From Actinomycetota bacterium (GTDB lineage Bacteria; Actinomycetota; Actinomycetes; Nanopelagicales; Nanopelagicaceae): DNA of 15,348 bases. Below, in pieces: positions 1-6,162 of this stretch. Position 1 is the first letter of the stretch; each line of letters begins with the position of its first letter. The stretch is taken from contig RGYL01000010.1 of the NCBI GenBank assembly GCA_010032085.1, positions 1 through 15,348 on the forward strand. The letters are read 5' to 3'. The translations under genes were made by a program, and so were the position numbers. The notes beneath the pieces were generated by a model. It saw only the letters and a program-made list of their open reading frames with translations. It was not told the DNA's origin and did not search any database.

Positions 1-552
1 CCGTATTTCGATATCTCATTCCAGCATGCTGCGGGAACCTTACTTCGCCGGATGCGAAGATTCGGAGATGGTGAGAAGTTCTTACATTTACTTACTCAAA
101 TTCGGGCGCTAAATCCAGAAGCGGGCATTCGCTCTAATTTCATAGTCGGTTTTCCTGGTGAAACCGAAGCGGAATATCAAGAACTAGTTGATTTCCTCAG
201 CGAGTCCCGTCTTGATGCAATTGGAATATTTCCTTACTCCGATGAAGATAAGACCGAAGCTGCAACCCTCGATGGAAAACTTGAAAGCGAATTGATAAAT
301 GAGCGAACCGAATCGCTCCGTCGGATCGCAGAAGAGTTGACCTATGAGAGGGCGAGTGAGCGAATAGGTGAGCGGGTAAGGGTCCTAGTTGAAGATGGCG
401 AAACTGGGGAAGGTCGGGCAGACCATCAAGGCCCGGAGGTCGATTCCACCACTTTCCTTAATTCACCGCGGACTCGCTTCAAAGTCGGGGAGTATGTAGA
501 TGCGATAGTTAGCGATGTGGCCGGAGCTGATTTAGTGGCGCAACCGCTATGA
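1..552 (+). CDS. rimO: Ribosomal protein S12 methylthiotransferase RimO, C-terminal part (5' end outside window)
   Basis: RimO is a radical-SAM enzyme that adds a methylthio group to an aspartate of ribosomal protein S12. The reading frame is open from base 1, so the N-terminal Fe-S domain and the CxxxCxxC motif lie outside the window. The visible 183 residues begin inside the radical-SAM barrel (PYFDISFQHA, then RSNFIVGFPGETEAEY, the usual strand motif of methylthiotransferases). They end with a TRAM-like beta domain (about the last 70 residues, from the RIGERVRVLVE segment). A strongly polar substrate-facing TRAM domain and placement before pgsA favour RimO over its paralogue MiaB, which is present separately at 6686. 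The stop overlaps the pgsA start by 4 bases (ATGA), implying coupled translation. Confidence 0.9.
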   Translation, partial: PYFDISFQHAAGTLLRRMRRFGDGEKFLHLLTQIRALNPEAGIRSNFIVGFPGETEAEYQELVDFLSESRLDAIGIFPYSDEDKTEAATLDGKLESELINERTESLRRIAEELTYERASERIGERVRVLVEDGETGEGRADHQGPEVDSTTFLNSPRTRFKVGEYVDAIVSDVAGADLVAQPL

Positions 553-1076
553 ATTTACCGAATGCGCTAACTGTTTTTCGGATTCTTGCCTTGCCGTTTT
601 GCGCCTGGGCACTTTTTCAAAAAGATGGCCAAGATCCGACTTGGCAGATAATCGCTTGGAGTTCATTTTTCATCGTAGGAATGACTGATGTTTTAGATGG
701 ACGAATTGCGCGCAAGCGTAATCAAATTTCCAATTTCGGAATTATTTTGGACCCAATCGCTGATAAGGCATTCATTGCCACCGCACTTATTGGTCTATCG
801 ATTTTAGGAAAGATGCCTTGGTGGGTAACAGCGGTCATTCTGATCCGTGAGATTGGTGTGACCATTTTGCGCTTTGCGGTAATAAAGCGCGAGGTAATTT
901 CGGCAAATCGTGGTGGCAAACTTAAATCACTTCTTCAAAATTTCTCGGTCGGCTTTTACATACTCCCGTTACCGACTTACCTTTATCTGCCCCGGGACAT
1001 TTTGCTGGGAATTGCCATCGCCCTCACAGTTTGGACGGGTATCGAGTATTTTAGAAATGCGCTAGTCAAGAAATGA
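549..1076 (+). CDS. pgsA: CDP-alcohol phosphatidyltransferase, probable phosphatidylglycerophosphate synthase PgsA
   Basis: The 175-residue protein is an integral membrane enzyme expected to join CDP-diacylglycerol and glycerol-3-phosphate in phosphatidylglycerol synthesis. The complete CDP-alcohol phosphotransferase signature is visible: D47, D50-G51, A54-R55, then after eight residues G64, D68 and D72 (DVLDGRIAR ... GIILDPIAD). Several hydrophobic stretches flank it, including roughly residues 8-22, 32-46, 75-110 and 132-168. Length matches bacterial PgsA. The start ATG overlaps the rimO stop and its own stop overlaps the cinA start (both ATGA), so the three genes form one operon. Actinobacteria also have CDP-alcohol transferases for phosphatidylinositol phosphate. 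The rimO–pgsA–cinA context supports the PgsA assignment, but substrate cannot be read from the motif alone. Confidence 0.88.
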   Translation: MNLPNALTVFRILALPFCAWALFQKDGQDPTWQIIAWSSFFIVGMTDVLDGRIARKRNQISNFGIILDPIADKAFIATALIGLSILGKMPWWVTAVILIREIGVTILRFAVIKREVISANRGGKLKSLLQNFSVGFYILPLPTYLYLPRDILLGIAIALTVWTGIEYFRNALVKK

Positions 1077-1540
1077 AAGTAGGCGAAGAGGTACTTTCAC
1101 TCCTTAAGAAACGGGGCGAGACGCTCGCGACCGCCGAATCACTTACCGGGGGAGCGCTTGCTAAAGCGATAACCGATTTTGCTGGCGCATCGCAAGTTTT
1201 TCTTGGCGGGGTAGTCGCATATTCAATTGAGAGCAAACTTCATGATCTTGATGTGCCGAAAGACTTGATTGACAAACATGGTGCATACTCGCAAGAGAGT
1301 GCGCTCGCCATGGCAGAAGGCGCAAAGCGCAGATTCGGCAGTGATTGGGCGATTGCAACAACCGGGGTCGCAGGTCCCGGTCAATCCCATGGCGTATCGG
1401 CCGGTGAGGTTTGGATCTCAATTGTTGGCGGAATCAAGCGAGAAAATCTCAAGTTATCCCTTAAAGGTGAGCGAGATGAGGTTCGTTCCGGCGCGGTAGA
1501 AGGCGCGCTAACAGCCCTCGCGCGTATCCTTAGGGGCTAG
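1073..1540 (+). CDS. cinA: CinA C-terminal-domain protein, nicotinamide-nucleotide amidase (PncC-like)
   Basis: The 155-residue protein is a stand-alone CinA C-terminal domain, the form that deamidates nicotinamide mononucleotide to nicotinic acid mononucleotide in pyridine nucleotide recycling. Family motifs visible are TAESLTGG (residues 20-27), the GGVVAYS segment (45-51) and TGVAGPG (97-103), followed by a GEVWISI strand. The N-terminal molybdopterin-binding-like COG1058 domain of full-length CinA is absent, which is usual for actinobacterial versions in this locus. It starts on the ATGA shared with pgsA. A 21-base gap separates it from the regulator gene downstream, which has its own strong ribosome binding site. 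Activity is inferred from family; the domain assignment is secure. Confidence 0.88.
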   Translation: MKVGEEVLSLLKKRGETLATAESLTGGALAKAITDFAGASQVFLGGVVAYSIESKLHDLDVPKDLIDKHGAYSQESALAMAEGAKRRFGSDWAIATTGVAGPGQSHGVSAGEVWISIVGGIKRENLKLSLKGERDEVRSGAVEGALTALARILRG

Positions 1541-1548
1541 CAAATAGT

Positions 1549-1556
1549 TAAGGAGG
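1549..1556 (+). promoter_or_regulatory. Strong Shine-Dalgarno for the ClgR-type regulator
   Basis: TAAGGAGG lies 5 bases before the ATG at 1562. It is the most canonical ribosome binding site in the window. Most other genes here start on overlaps or with weak sites, so this one fixes the regulator's start. Confidence 0.8.
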
Positions 1557-1561
1557 CGACG

Positions 1562-1831
1562 ATGGAGTTGATGCGCACCCATATCGGTGGCGCGCTTCGT
1601 AGCGCCCGCACCTCCCAAGGTCGCACCCTGCGCGATGTTGCCAAAGAAGCGCGTGTTTCTCTGGGTTATCTATCCGAGGTGGAGCGAGGTCAGAAAGAGG
1701 CCTCATCAGAACTTCTTAACTCAATCTGCATAGCATTGAATCTAAATCTCTCAGCAGTACTCGTTGAAGTAGCGACCCAAATAATCAACATCAATCAACA
1801 GTTCATCGCCGCACCCGCGGTGCAATTATGA
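1562..1831 (+). CDS. clgR: XRE-family DNA-binding regulator, ClgR type
   Basis: This is an 89-residue regulator made almost entirely of one helix-turn-helix domain (about residues 10-68). The HTH reads TLRDVAKEARVSLGYLSEVE, followed by RGQKEASSELLNSICIAL, the wording typical of ClgR. ClgR activates clp protease and other proteostasis genes in Actinobacteria and lies downstream of cinA in this locus. The start ATG at 1562 is set by TAAGGAGG upstream. The C-terminus (after residue 70) is short and its sequence shares DNA with an out-of-frame TetR-like N-terminus (see findings). It ends APAVQL rather than in the Ala-Ala tail reported for some ClgR proteins that are themselves ClpP substrates. 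The stop overlaps the next gene's ATG (ATGA). The family call is firm; the exact regulon is inferred. Confidence 0.8.
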   Translation: MELMRTHIGGALRSARTSQGRTLRDVAKEARVSLGYLSEVERGQKEASSELLNSICIALNLNLSAVLVEVATQIININQQFIAAPAVQL

Positions 1832-2289
1832 GCGCTGCTCGCTCGCTGCTTAGTGAGAGCGGAATTAGCGCCACCAACATGATTGATATCGCTGATCGCG
1901 CCCAAGTTTCTCGAGCTTCTCTCTATAACCATTTTCGAGATAAGCATGAAGTATTTGTTGCCCTTGTTGAAACCGAAGTTGAGCGAATTGCAACTCTAGC
2001 CCTCGTTGCCCAATCTCGCGCTGAAGCGCTTTACATGATCTCGCGCGAAATTTCAGGTCACGAAGGAATTCGCACCGCTATTGCTCGTGACGGAGATTTG
2101 ATGGCAGCTGCGCTAACTGCGCGTGATCACAAAGTATGGGTAGAGATTTATGCTCAATTATCAAAAGTATTTGCAACTGATGTCGTTGGTGTTGGTCTAG
2201 TTCTTCGTTGGTTGATGGGACAAGTTACTGCGCCCCTTTCAGAGGAACATTCGCGCGAGCAAGCAAATCGCATCGCTTCAATTCTTTAG
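1828..2289 (+). CDS. TetR-family transcriptional regulator, N-terminus apparently shortened
   Basis: The 153-residue product carries a TetR DNA-binding domain at its very start: SAARSLLSESG, then the HTH MIDIADRAQVSRASLYNHFRDK (about residues 18-39). An all-helical ligand-binding region follows. Ordinary TetR proteins have a further 10-20 residues before helix 1. Here those residues are encoded in frame just upstream of the ATG (HRRTRGAI, 1804-1827) but no ATG, GTG or TTG lies between that segment and the in-frame stop at 1765-1767. Translation from ATG 1828 would be coupled to clgR through the ATGA overlap. No effector can be inferred. The gene is not part of the usual conserved gene order here and could regulate the nearby P450 operon, though nothing in the sequence proves this. 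Confidence 0.75.
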   Translation: MSAARSLLSESGISATNMIDIADRAQVSRASLYNHFRDKHEVFVALVETEVERIATLALVAQSRAEALYMISREISGHEGIRTAIARDGDLMAAALTARDHKVWVEIYAQLSKVFATDVVGVGLVLRWLMGQVTAPLSEEHSREQANRIASIL

Positions 2290-2307
2290 TTATTTCGTCT
2301 GGTTTAG

Positions 2308-2505
2308 ATGCGAATTACTGAGTTACGAAGAAGATTAACGGAGCATTTTGGAAGTGAATGGGCACCGTCTTACTCAAAAGACATAGTCCTAGCCGAGCTG
2401 GGGGGACAAACTATTGAAGAAGCTCTAGCTATGGGGATGGAACCTAGCGATATTTGGCGGGCAGTTGTTCGCCACAACCCCGAGATTAAGAGCGAGCTGC
2501 GCTAA
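2308..2505 (+). CDS. DUF3046 small conserved protein
   Basis: The 65-residue protein matches the DUF3046 family found beside recA in many Actinobacteria. Recognisable features are the MRITELRRRLTEHFG start, the central DIVLAELGGQTIEEAL segment and the IWRAVVRHN ending, which corresponds to the family's WRAV motif. Length is typical of the family. No catalytic motif, signal peptide or membrane segment is visible, and the function is unknown. In most Actinobacteria it directly precedes recA. Here about 2.4 kb of opposite-strand genes separate the two. Its last 20 bases overlap the 3' end of the convergent secreted-protein gene, and its final codons (gag ctg cgc taa) lie inside the 17-bp repeat found again at 3482-3498. 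Confidence 0.85.
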   Translation: MRITELRRRLTEHFGSEWAPSYSKDIVLAELGGQTIEEALAMGMEPSDIWRAVVRHNPEIKSELR

Positions 2506-3472
2506 CTTTAACTGTTCCCTTCGCCTTCCTTTCCCACCAAAAGAGTGAACGAAAGTCTTGACTCTGCGAAAGCAGCAACTCCATCGCTAGCATTCCGTTG
2601 ATCCACTCGCAGCTACTTTCATAGGGCCCGATATCGCTCAATTTTCGGAGAGATTCACGTGTGCATCTATTGCCCCAAAATTCCAATAACTCTCGCCTAA
2701 TTTTTGAATACTTTTCGCCGGTCAATATCGACATGTAAGTAGCTTTGACGAATTGCATTTTTCCCATACTAAGCCAGGCGGGTATGTCGTTCAAAGTCCC
2801 AGGGTTGCTAGTGTTATTGCTGGACATATAAGTTTCCGATTGAGCAATATGAAATAGCGCCACTGGAATTGCCGTTGTAATTTCAAGCCGATCAAAGATT
2901 CCTGCAAAATTATCGCGTTTGAAGTTTCTCTTCTCAAACCAGCCCAAATTTACAAACGCGGTTTCACTTTGGCAGGCTCCACCAGGAGAAGATTCTCCCC
3001 ACCTCAGACAACTTCCACTCATACTTGACTTGGCCCATTCAAAGTTTCTAAATATTAGTAGTCCCGGAACTTCTTTGAATTCAAATCCTATTTCTCTCAA
3101 GAATTTGAGAGAAGCATCAATACCTGACTTAGATGCTTGTAACCAAACTCCATCCTTGATGATTGGCTCAATACTCAGATCGTATTTGGGAACAGGATGA
3201 ACTTTCAAAGCTTTTGTTATCAAATCTATCTGTTTCTCGATTTGTAATACTTCCTTACTACTTTCAACTCTTTTAGATGCGACCCAAATAGATTTCCAGA
3301 CCAACTTATTACCGTTTTTAGAGCACTTGAAACTCTTGCCTTGATAATCTCTTACGGCTCCTAATTTTGTACAAGCTGCGCCATCTTTTGGTGGTCGCGC
3401 AGAATAAGCGGGAGATGATGTAACCAACAGAGAAAGTGACAAGAGAGGAATGACAAATAATCGAAATTTCAT
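2486..3472 (-). CDS. Secreted protein of unknown function with a Cys-pair module and a degenerate peptidase-MA-like C-terminal region
   Basis: A 328-residue protein I do not recognise as a named family. Residues 1-25 form a signal peptide (basic start, hydrophobic core around 5-17, likely cleavage near AYS-A). Residues 29-61 form a small module with two cysteines (C34 and C50) and the ending KLVWK, resembling short modules I associate with secreted actinobacterial proteins. Further cysteines are C155, C167, C270 and C288. Residues 203-243 read like a gluzincin core (ALFHIAQSE, then IPAWLSMGKMQFV) but lack a HExxH motif and the glutamate usual in PAWLsEG, so it is probably not a zinc peptidase. 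The C-terminal helix (CEWINGMLAMELLLSQ) also fits that fold. Its start overlaps the P450 stop (ATGA), making it the second operon gene. The gene is AT-richer than its neighbours in places, and its last residues KVSAARS duplicate the P450 tail, suggesting late insertion. Confidence 0.75.
   Translation of the reverse strand: MKFRLFVIPLLSLSLLVTSSPAYSARPPKDGAACTKLGAVRDYQGKSFKCSKNGNKLVWKSIWVASKRVESSKEVLQIEKQIDLITKALKVHPVPKYDLSIEPIIKDGVWLQASKSGIDASLKFLREIGFEFKEVPGLLIFRNFEWAKSSMSGSCLRWGESSPGGACQSETAFVNLGWFEKRNFKRDNFAGIFDRLEITTAIPVALFHIAQSETYMSSNNTSNPGTLNDIPAWLSMGKMQFVKATYMSILTGEKYSKIRRELLEFWGNRCTRESLRKLSDIGPYESSCEWINGMLAMELLLSQSQDFRSLFWWERKAKGTVKVSAARS
2493..2509. repeat. 17-bp direct repeat, copy 1
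   Basis: CGAGCTGCGCTAACTTT is found here and again at 3482-3498, exact over 17 bases and different on both sides. This copy spans the end of DUF3046 and the end of the opposite-strand secreted-protein gene, where it encodes KVSAAR on the minus strand. The copies are 989 bp apart and bracket that gene. Confidence 0.9.
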
Positions 3473-4881
3473 AGGTCTCTTCGAGCTGCGCTAACTTTCA
3501 TGGCGACGCTGCCCTTAGGTCGATATGTGGCGCGAGGTTGAGCTTTCGGAAATCCGTCCTTTAGAGCGAGGCGAAAACGCCGGGCAATTTCTAAAATGAT
3601 TATGCGGCCTTCAAGTAGAGCGAATTGATCGCCGAGGCATTTACGAGTTCCGGCGCCGAAGGGGAAATAAGCCCCTTTTGGAAGAGACTTTTCGAAGTCG
3701 CCCTGCCAACGCTCTGGGATGAATTTATCGGGATTATCAAAATAACGGGGATCGCGTTGGGTTACGAATTGGCTCACTAAGACATGGGCTCCTTTGGGAA
3801 CAAATCGACCGCCTAACTCAACATCTTCAAGGGCGCGTCTTGGAGCTACCCAGACAGGTGGGCATAAGCGAAGTACTTCGCTAAAGATTGTCGAAGCTAT
3901 CGGGGCTCGAAAGAGATGTGAAGCAAAATCATCTTCTCCACGATGCGCCAATACTTCCTCTGCTTCAATTGCAAGTTGCTCCCAGTACTTTGGATACTCG
4001 CTTAAATATGCAAATGCCCAAGTAAGAACATTTGCAGTTGTTTCATGGCCACTCAATATAAGCGTTAAAGTTTCATCGGAAATTTCCTCAGCGCTAAGGC
4101 GCTCTCCCTCCGGAGTTGTTGCCTCAAGAAGAATCCCCAACAAATCATCGCGCTTAATACCTCTTTCGATTCGAGTACGGATGATTTTCGAGGCGACATC
4201 ATTTAGATCATCGGCAGCAGTATGAAATTTCTTGAAGTAGGGGATTGGCCAGCTATCCATCCGGTCAAGCCCAGGCAACATAGTCCGCTCGATTCGGTCG
4301 ATGGCGATATGCATGGAGCGTTGCACCCGCTCGGTATCTTTTGAGATATCAGTGCCAAAGAGAATTTCAGCGACGATGTCGAAAGTCAGCGACATCATCT
4401 CTGGTCCAAGCTCTACGTCGGATCCAGCTCGCCAGTTTGAAATATGTTTTTCAGTAAGGGCGAGCATTGTTTCGGCGTAAGATGAAATCTTGCTAATGTG
4501 AAATGGCGATTGCATTAAACGGCGATGCCGTAGGTGAATCGGTTCTTCATTAGTAAGCAATCCAGTCCCAAGAACTTTACGCATCCGATCAAAGCCGACG
4601 CCTTTGATAAAACTATGTTGCTTACTAACTGTTACTTCATGAACCATTTCAGGGGCAAAAGCTCCGTAGAAGAGTTGGCCGCCTAAAAAGAATGAAGCGA
4701 GGTCACCAAATTCATCCCGAGCGGTCCGCAAAAATCCGGGGGTATCTCGTTGAAACTTAAGAGTTAGAAGTGGTGAGCGTGGGCCGGGGGGAATCTCAGA
4801 TGGAGCTGTTTTGCGCTTGAGGGGCCTCGGGATTGGGGCGTAAGAGGCTGGCCGTGGAGCGGTGAATGGGGTGGTGGCCAT
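3469..4881 (-). CDS. Cytochrome P450
   Basis: A 470-residue haem monooxygenase, counted from the ATG at 4881. Hallmarks are all present: helix-I oxygen-binding motif SGHETT (about 277-282), the ExxR pair in EVLR (335-338), the PERW-type loop (around residues 388-392) and the haem-binding motif PFGAGTRKCLG with the proximal cysteine near residue 415. No membrane anchor or fused reductase domain is present, so it should be a soluble P450 needing separate ferredoxin and reductase, neither of which is in this window. The frame stays open back to 5043, but those extra residues lie in the recA leader and do not resemble P450 sequence, so I prefer 4881. A perfect LexA box sits 37 bp upstream. The product's start of PPGPRSP and overall layout resemble long-chain/lipid-type P450s; the substrate cannot be read. 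Confidence 0.9.
   Translation of the reverse strand: MATTPFTAPRPASYAPIPRPLKRKTAPSEIPPGPRSPLLTLKFQRDTPGFLRTARDEFGDLASFFLGGQLFYGAFAPEMVHEVTVSKQHSFIKGVGFDRMRKVLGTGLLTNEEPIHLRHRRLMQSPFHISKISSYAETMLALTEKHISNWRAGSDVELGPEMMSLTFDIVAEILFGTDISKDTERVQRSMHIAIDRIERTMLPGLDRMDSWPIPYFKKFHTAADDLNDVASKIIRTRIERGIKRDDLLGILLEATTPEGERLSAEEISDETLTLILSGHETTANVLTWAFAYLSEYPKYWEQLAIEAEEVLAHRGEDDFASHLFRAPIASTIFSEVLRLCPPVWVAPRRALEDVELGGRFVPKGAHVLVSQFVTQRDPRYFDNPDKFIPERWQGDFEKSLPKGAYFPFGAGTRKCLGDQFALLEGRIIILEIARRFRLALKDGFPKAQPRATYRPKGSVAMKVSAARRDL
3482..3498. repeat. 17-bp direct repeat, copy 2
   Basis: Second copy of CGAGCTGCGCTAACTTT, inside the 3' end of the P450 gene, where the minus strand encodes KVSAAR before the final RDL. 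The flanking bases differ from copy 1 (t/c here, g/a there), so the match ends sharply on both sides. No terminal inverted repeats are seen in the bracketed segment. Confidence 0.9.
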
Positions 4882-4918
4882 GGGGCACGGTATGGCGCAG
4901 CGTGTCTTTAAGTCATTA

Positions 4919-4930
4919 GAACAAATGTTC
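4919..4930. promoter_or_regulatory. LexA (SOS) box between the P450 gene and recA
   Basis: GAACAAATGTTC is a perfect GAAC-N4-GTTC palindrome, the actinobacterial/Gram-positive LexA-binding consensus. It lies 37 bp before the P450 start on the minus strand and 140 bp before the preferred recA start. A TAGACT hexamer at 4933-4938 could be the recA -10, placing the box just upstream of it as in the lexA promoter. On the minus strand a weak TACCGT (4887-4892) with ATGACT (4911-4916) could serve the P450 gene. Confidence 0.85.
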
Positions 4931-4994
4931 GGTAGACTTTCGGTCAATAACGGCGCGTAGCTGTTATGCCCAACCAGAGCGGTTCCACACTTCC

Positions 4995-5012
4995 GCCCGA
5001 GAGAGCTCGGGC
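4995..5012 (+). promoter_or_regulatory. GC-rich hairpin in the recA leader
   Basis: GCCCGAG, loop AGAG, CTCGGGC: a perfect 7-bp stem with a 4-base loop, 58 bases before the recA GTG. A second, weaker pairing (TGGTC at about 5019-5023 with GACCA downstream) follows. There is no T-run, so it is not an intrinsic terminator. It may be a structured 5' leader of recA mRNA. The function is unknown. Confidence 0.5.
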
Positions 5013-5070
5013 CGTCGGTGGTCTTCCGTACCTTCTGGACCAACTAACGATAAAGAGAAAGGCAAGACAA

Positions 5071-6162
5071 GTGGCTAAACCCGCTAAAGATCCATCTGAA
5101 GAAAATAAGAACCAACCAGCCCCTGAAAAGCAGAAGGCCCTAGATACCGCGCTTGCCCAGATCGAGCGTCAGTTTGGTAAGGGCTCTGTAATGAAGATGA
5201 GTGAGAGAACCTCACAGCCAATCGAAGTCATCCCAACTGGCTCAATCGCCCTTGATGTCGCCCTAGGAATCGGCGGACTTCCACGCGGAAGAATTATTGA
5301 AATCTTTGGACCTGAATCCTCAGGTAAAACAACCCTTACTCTCCACGCAATTGCAAACGCACAGCGCGCTGGTGGTATCGCTGCATTTATTGATGCTGAA
5401 CATGCCTTCGATGCTGAATATGCAAAGAAGTTGGGCGTTGATATTGATGCCCTCCTCGTCTCACAACCAGATACTGGTGAACAGGCACTTGAAATTGCTG
5501 ACATGTTGGTTCGCTCCGGCGCTCTAGATTTAATCGTCGTCGACTCAGTCGCAGCACTTGTTCCAAGAGCTGAAATTGAGGGCGAGATGGGCGATTCACA
5601 TATGGGTCTTCAAGCAAGACTTATGTCCCAGGCGCTCCGCAAAATCACTGGCGCACTTAGCCAATCTAAGACCACTGCAATTTTCATCAACCAGCTACGC
5701 GACAAGATCGGCGTATTTTTCGGCTCTCCTGAAACGACTACTGGTGGAAAAGCCTTGAAGTTCTACGCCTCTGTCCGTATGGATATCCGTCGAATTGAGA
5801 CTTTGAAGGATGGCCAAGAAGCGGTTGGAAATAGAACCCGCGTCAAAGTTGTGAAGAACAAGATGGCGCCCCCATTTAAGCAAGCAGAGTTCGACATCCT
5901 CTACGGAGTTGGAATCTCTCGCGAGGGAAGCCTTCTAGATCTTGGCGTTGACCTTGGAATCGTAAAGAAATCCGGGGCTTGGTTTACCTATGAGGGTGAC
6001 CAACTTGGCCAAGGTAAAGAGAACTCACGCCAATTCCTAATCGATAACCCTGATCTTGCTAATGAGATCGAGTCGAAGATCCGCACACATTACGCAACCG
6101 CTGATATCGATCCTGCTTTAGTTGCAGCAATCGATGAAGCTGCTGCCGATGTCGAGTTCTAA
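5071..6162 (+). CDS. recA: Recombinase RecA
   Basis: RecA forms filaments on single-stranded DNA, drives strand exchange and stimulates LexA self-cleavage, starting the SOS response. I choose the GTG at 5071, giving 363 residues, because the upstream in-frame stretch from ATG 4966 looks like untranslated leader and the purine-rich AGAGAAAGG is well placed before the GTG. With this start the Walker A motif GPESSGKTT falls near residues 80-88, the Walker B strand LIVVDSVAAL near 154-163, and the DNA-binding loop region NQLRDKIGVFFGSPETTTGG near 207-226. The last of these has F where many RecA proteins have M. The C-terminus is acidic as usual. No intein is present. A LexA box lies upstream, and recX overlaps the 3' end. 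Identification is certain; only the start is open. Confidence 0.95.
   Translation: MAKPAKDPSEENKNQPAPEKQKALDTALAQIERQFGKGSVMKMSERTSQPIEVIPTGSIALDVALGIGGLPRGRIIEIFGPESSGKTTLTLHAIANAQRAGGIAAFIDAEHAFDAEYAKKLGVDIDALLVSQPDTGEQALEIADMLVRSGALDLIVVDSVAALVPRAEIEGEMGDSHMGLQARLMSQALRKITGALSQSKTTAIFINQLRDKIGVFFGSPETTTGGKALKFYASVRMDIRRIETLKDGQEAVGNRTRVKVVKNKMAPPFKQAEFDILYGVGISREGSLLDLGVDLGIVKKSGAWFTYEGDQLGQGKENSRQFLIDNPDLANEIESKIRTHYATADIDPALVAAIDEAAADVEF

Noticed and set aside
2510..3481. Insertion sequence or transposon inside the direct repeats
   Set aside because: The segment holds one gene for a secreted protein, no transposase-like motifs and no terminal inverted repeats.
3798..3809. GAACAAATCGAC as a further LexA box inside the P450 gene
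   Set aside because: Only the left half matches; the right half has no GTTC, and it lies inside coding sequence with no promoter nearby.
4882..5043. Longer P450 reading frame starting at 5043 on the minus strand
   Set aside because: The extra 54 residues do not look like P450 sequence and would overlap the recA leader and the LexA box. The ATG at 4881 gives a normal-length P450.
4966..5070. RecA start at ATG 4966 adding 35 residues
   Set aside because: The extension is not RecA-like, contains the GC-rich hairpin and lacks a good ribosome site, whereas GTG 5071 follows a purine-rich AGAGAAAGG and gives a typical RecA N-terminus. Kept as an open alternative in the findings.
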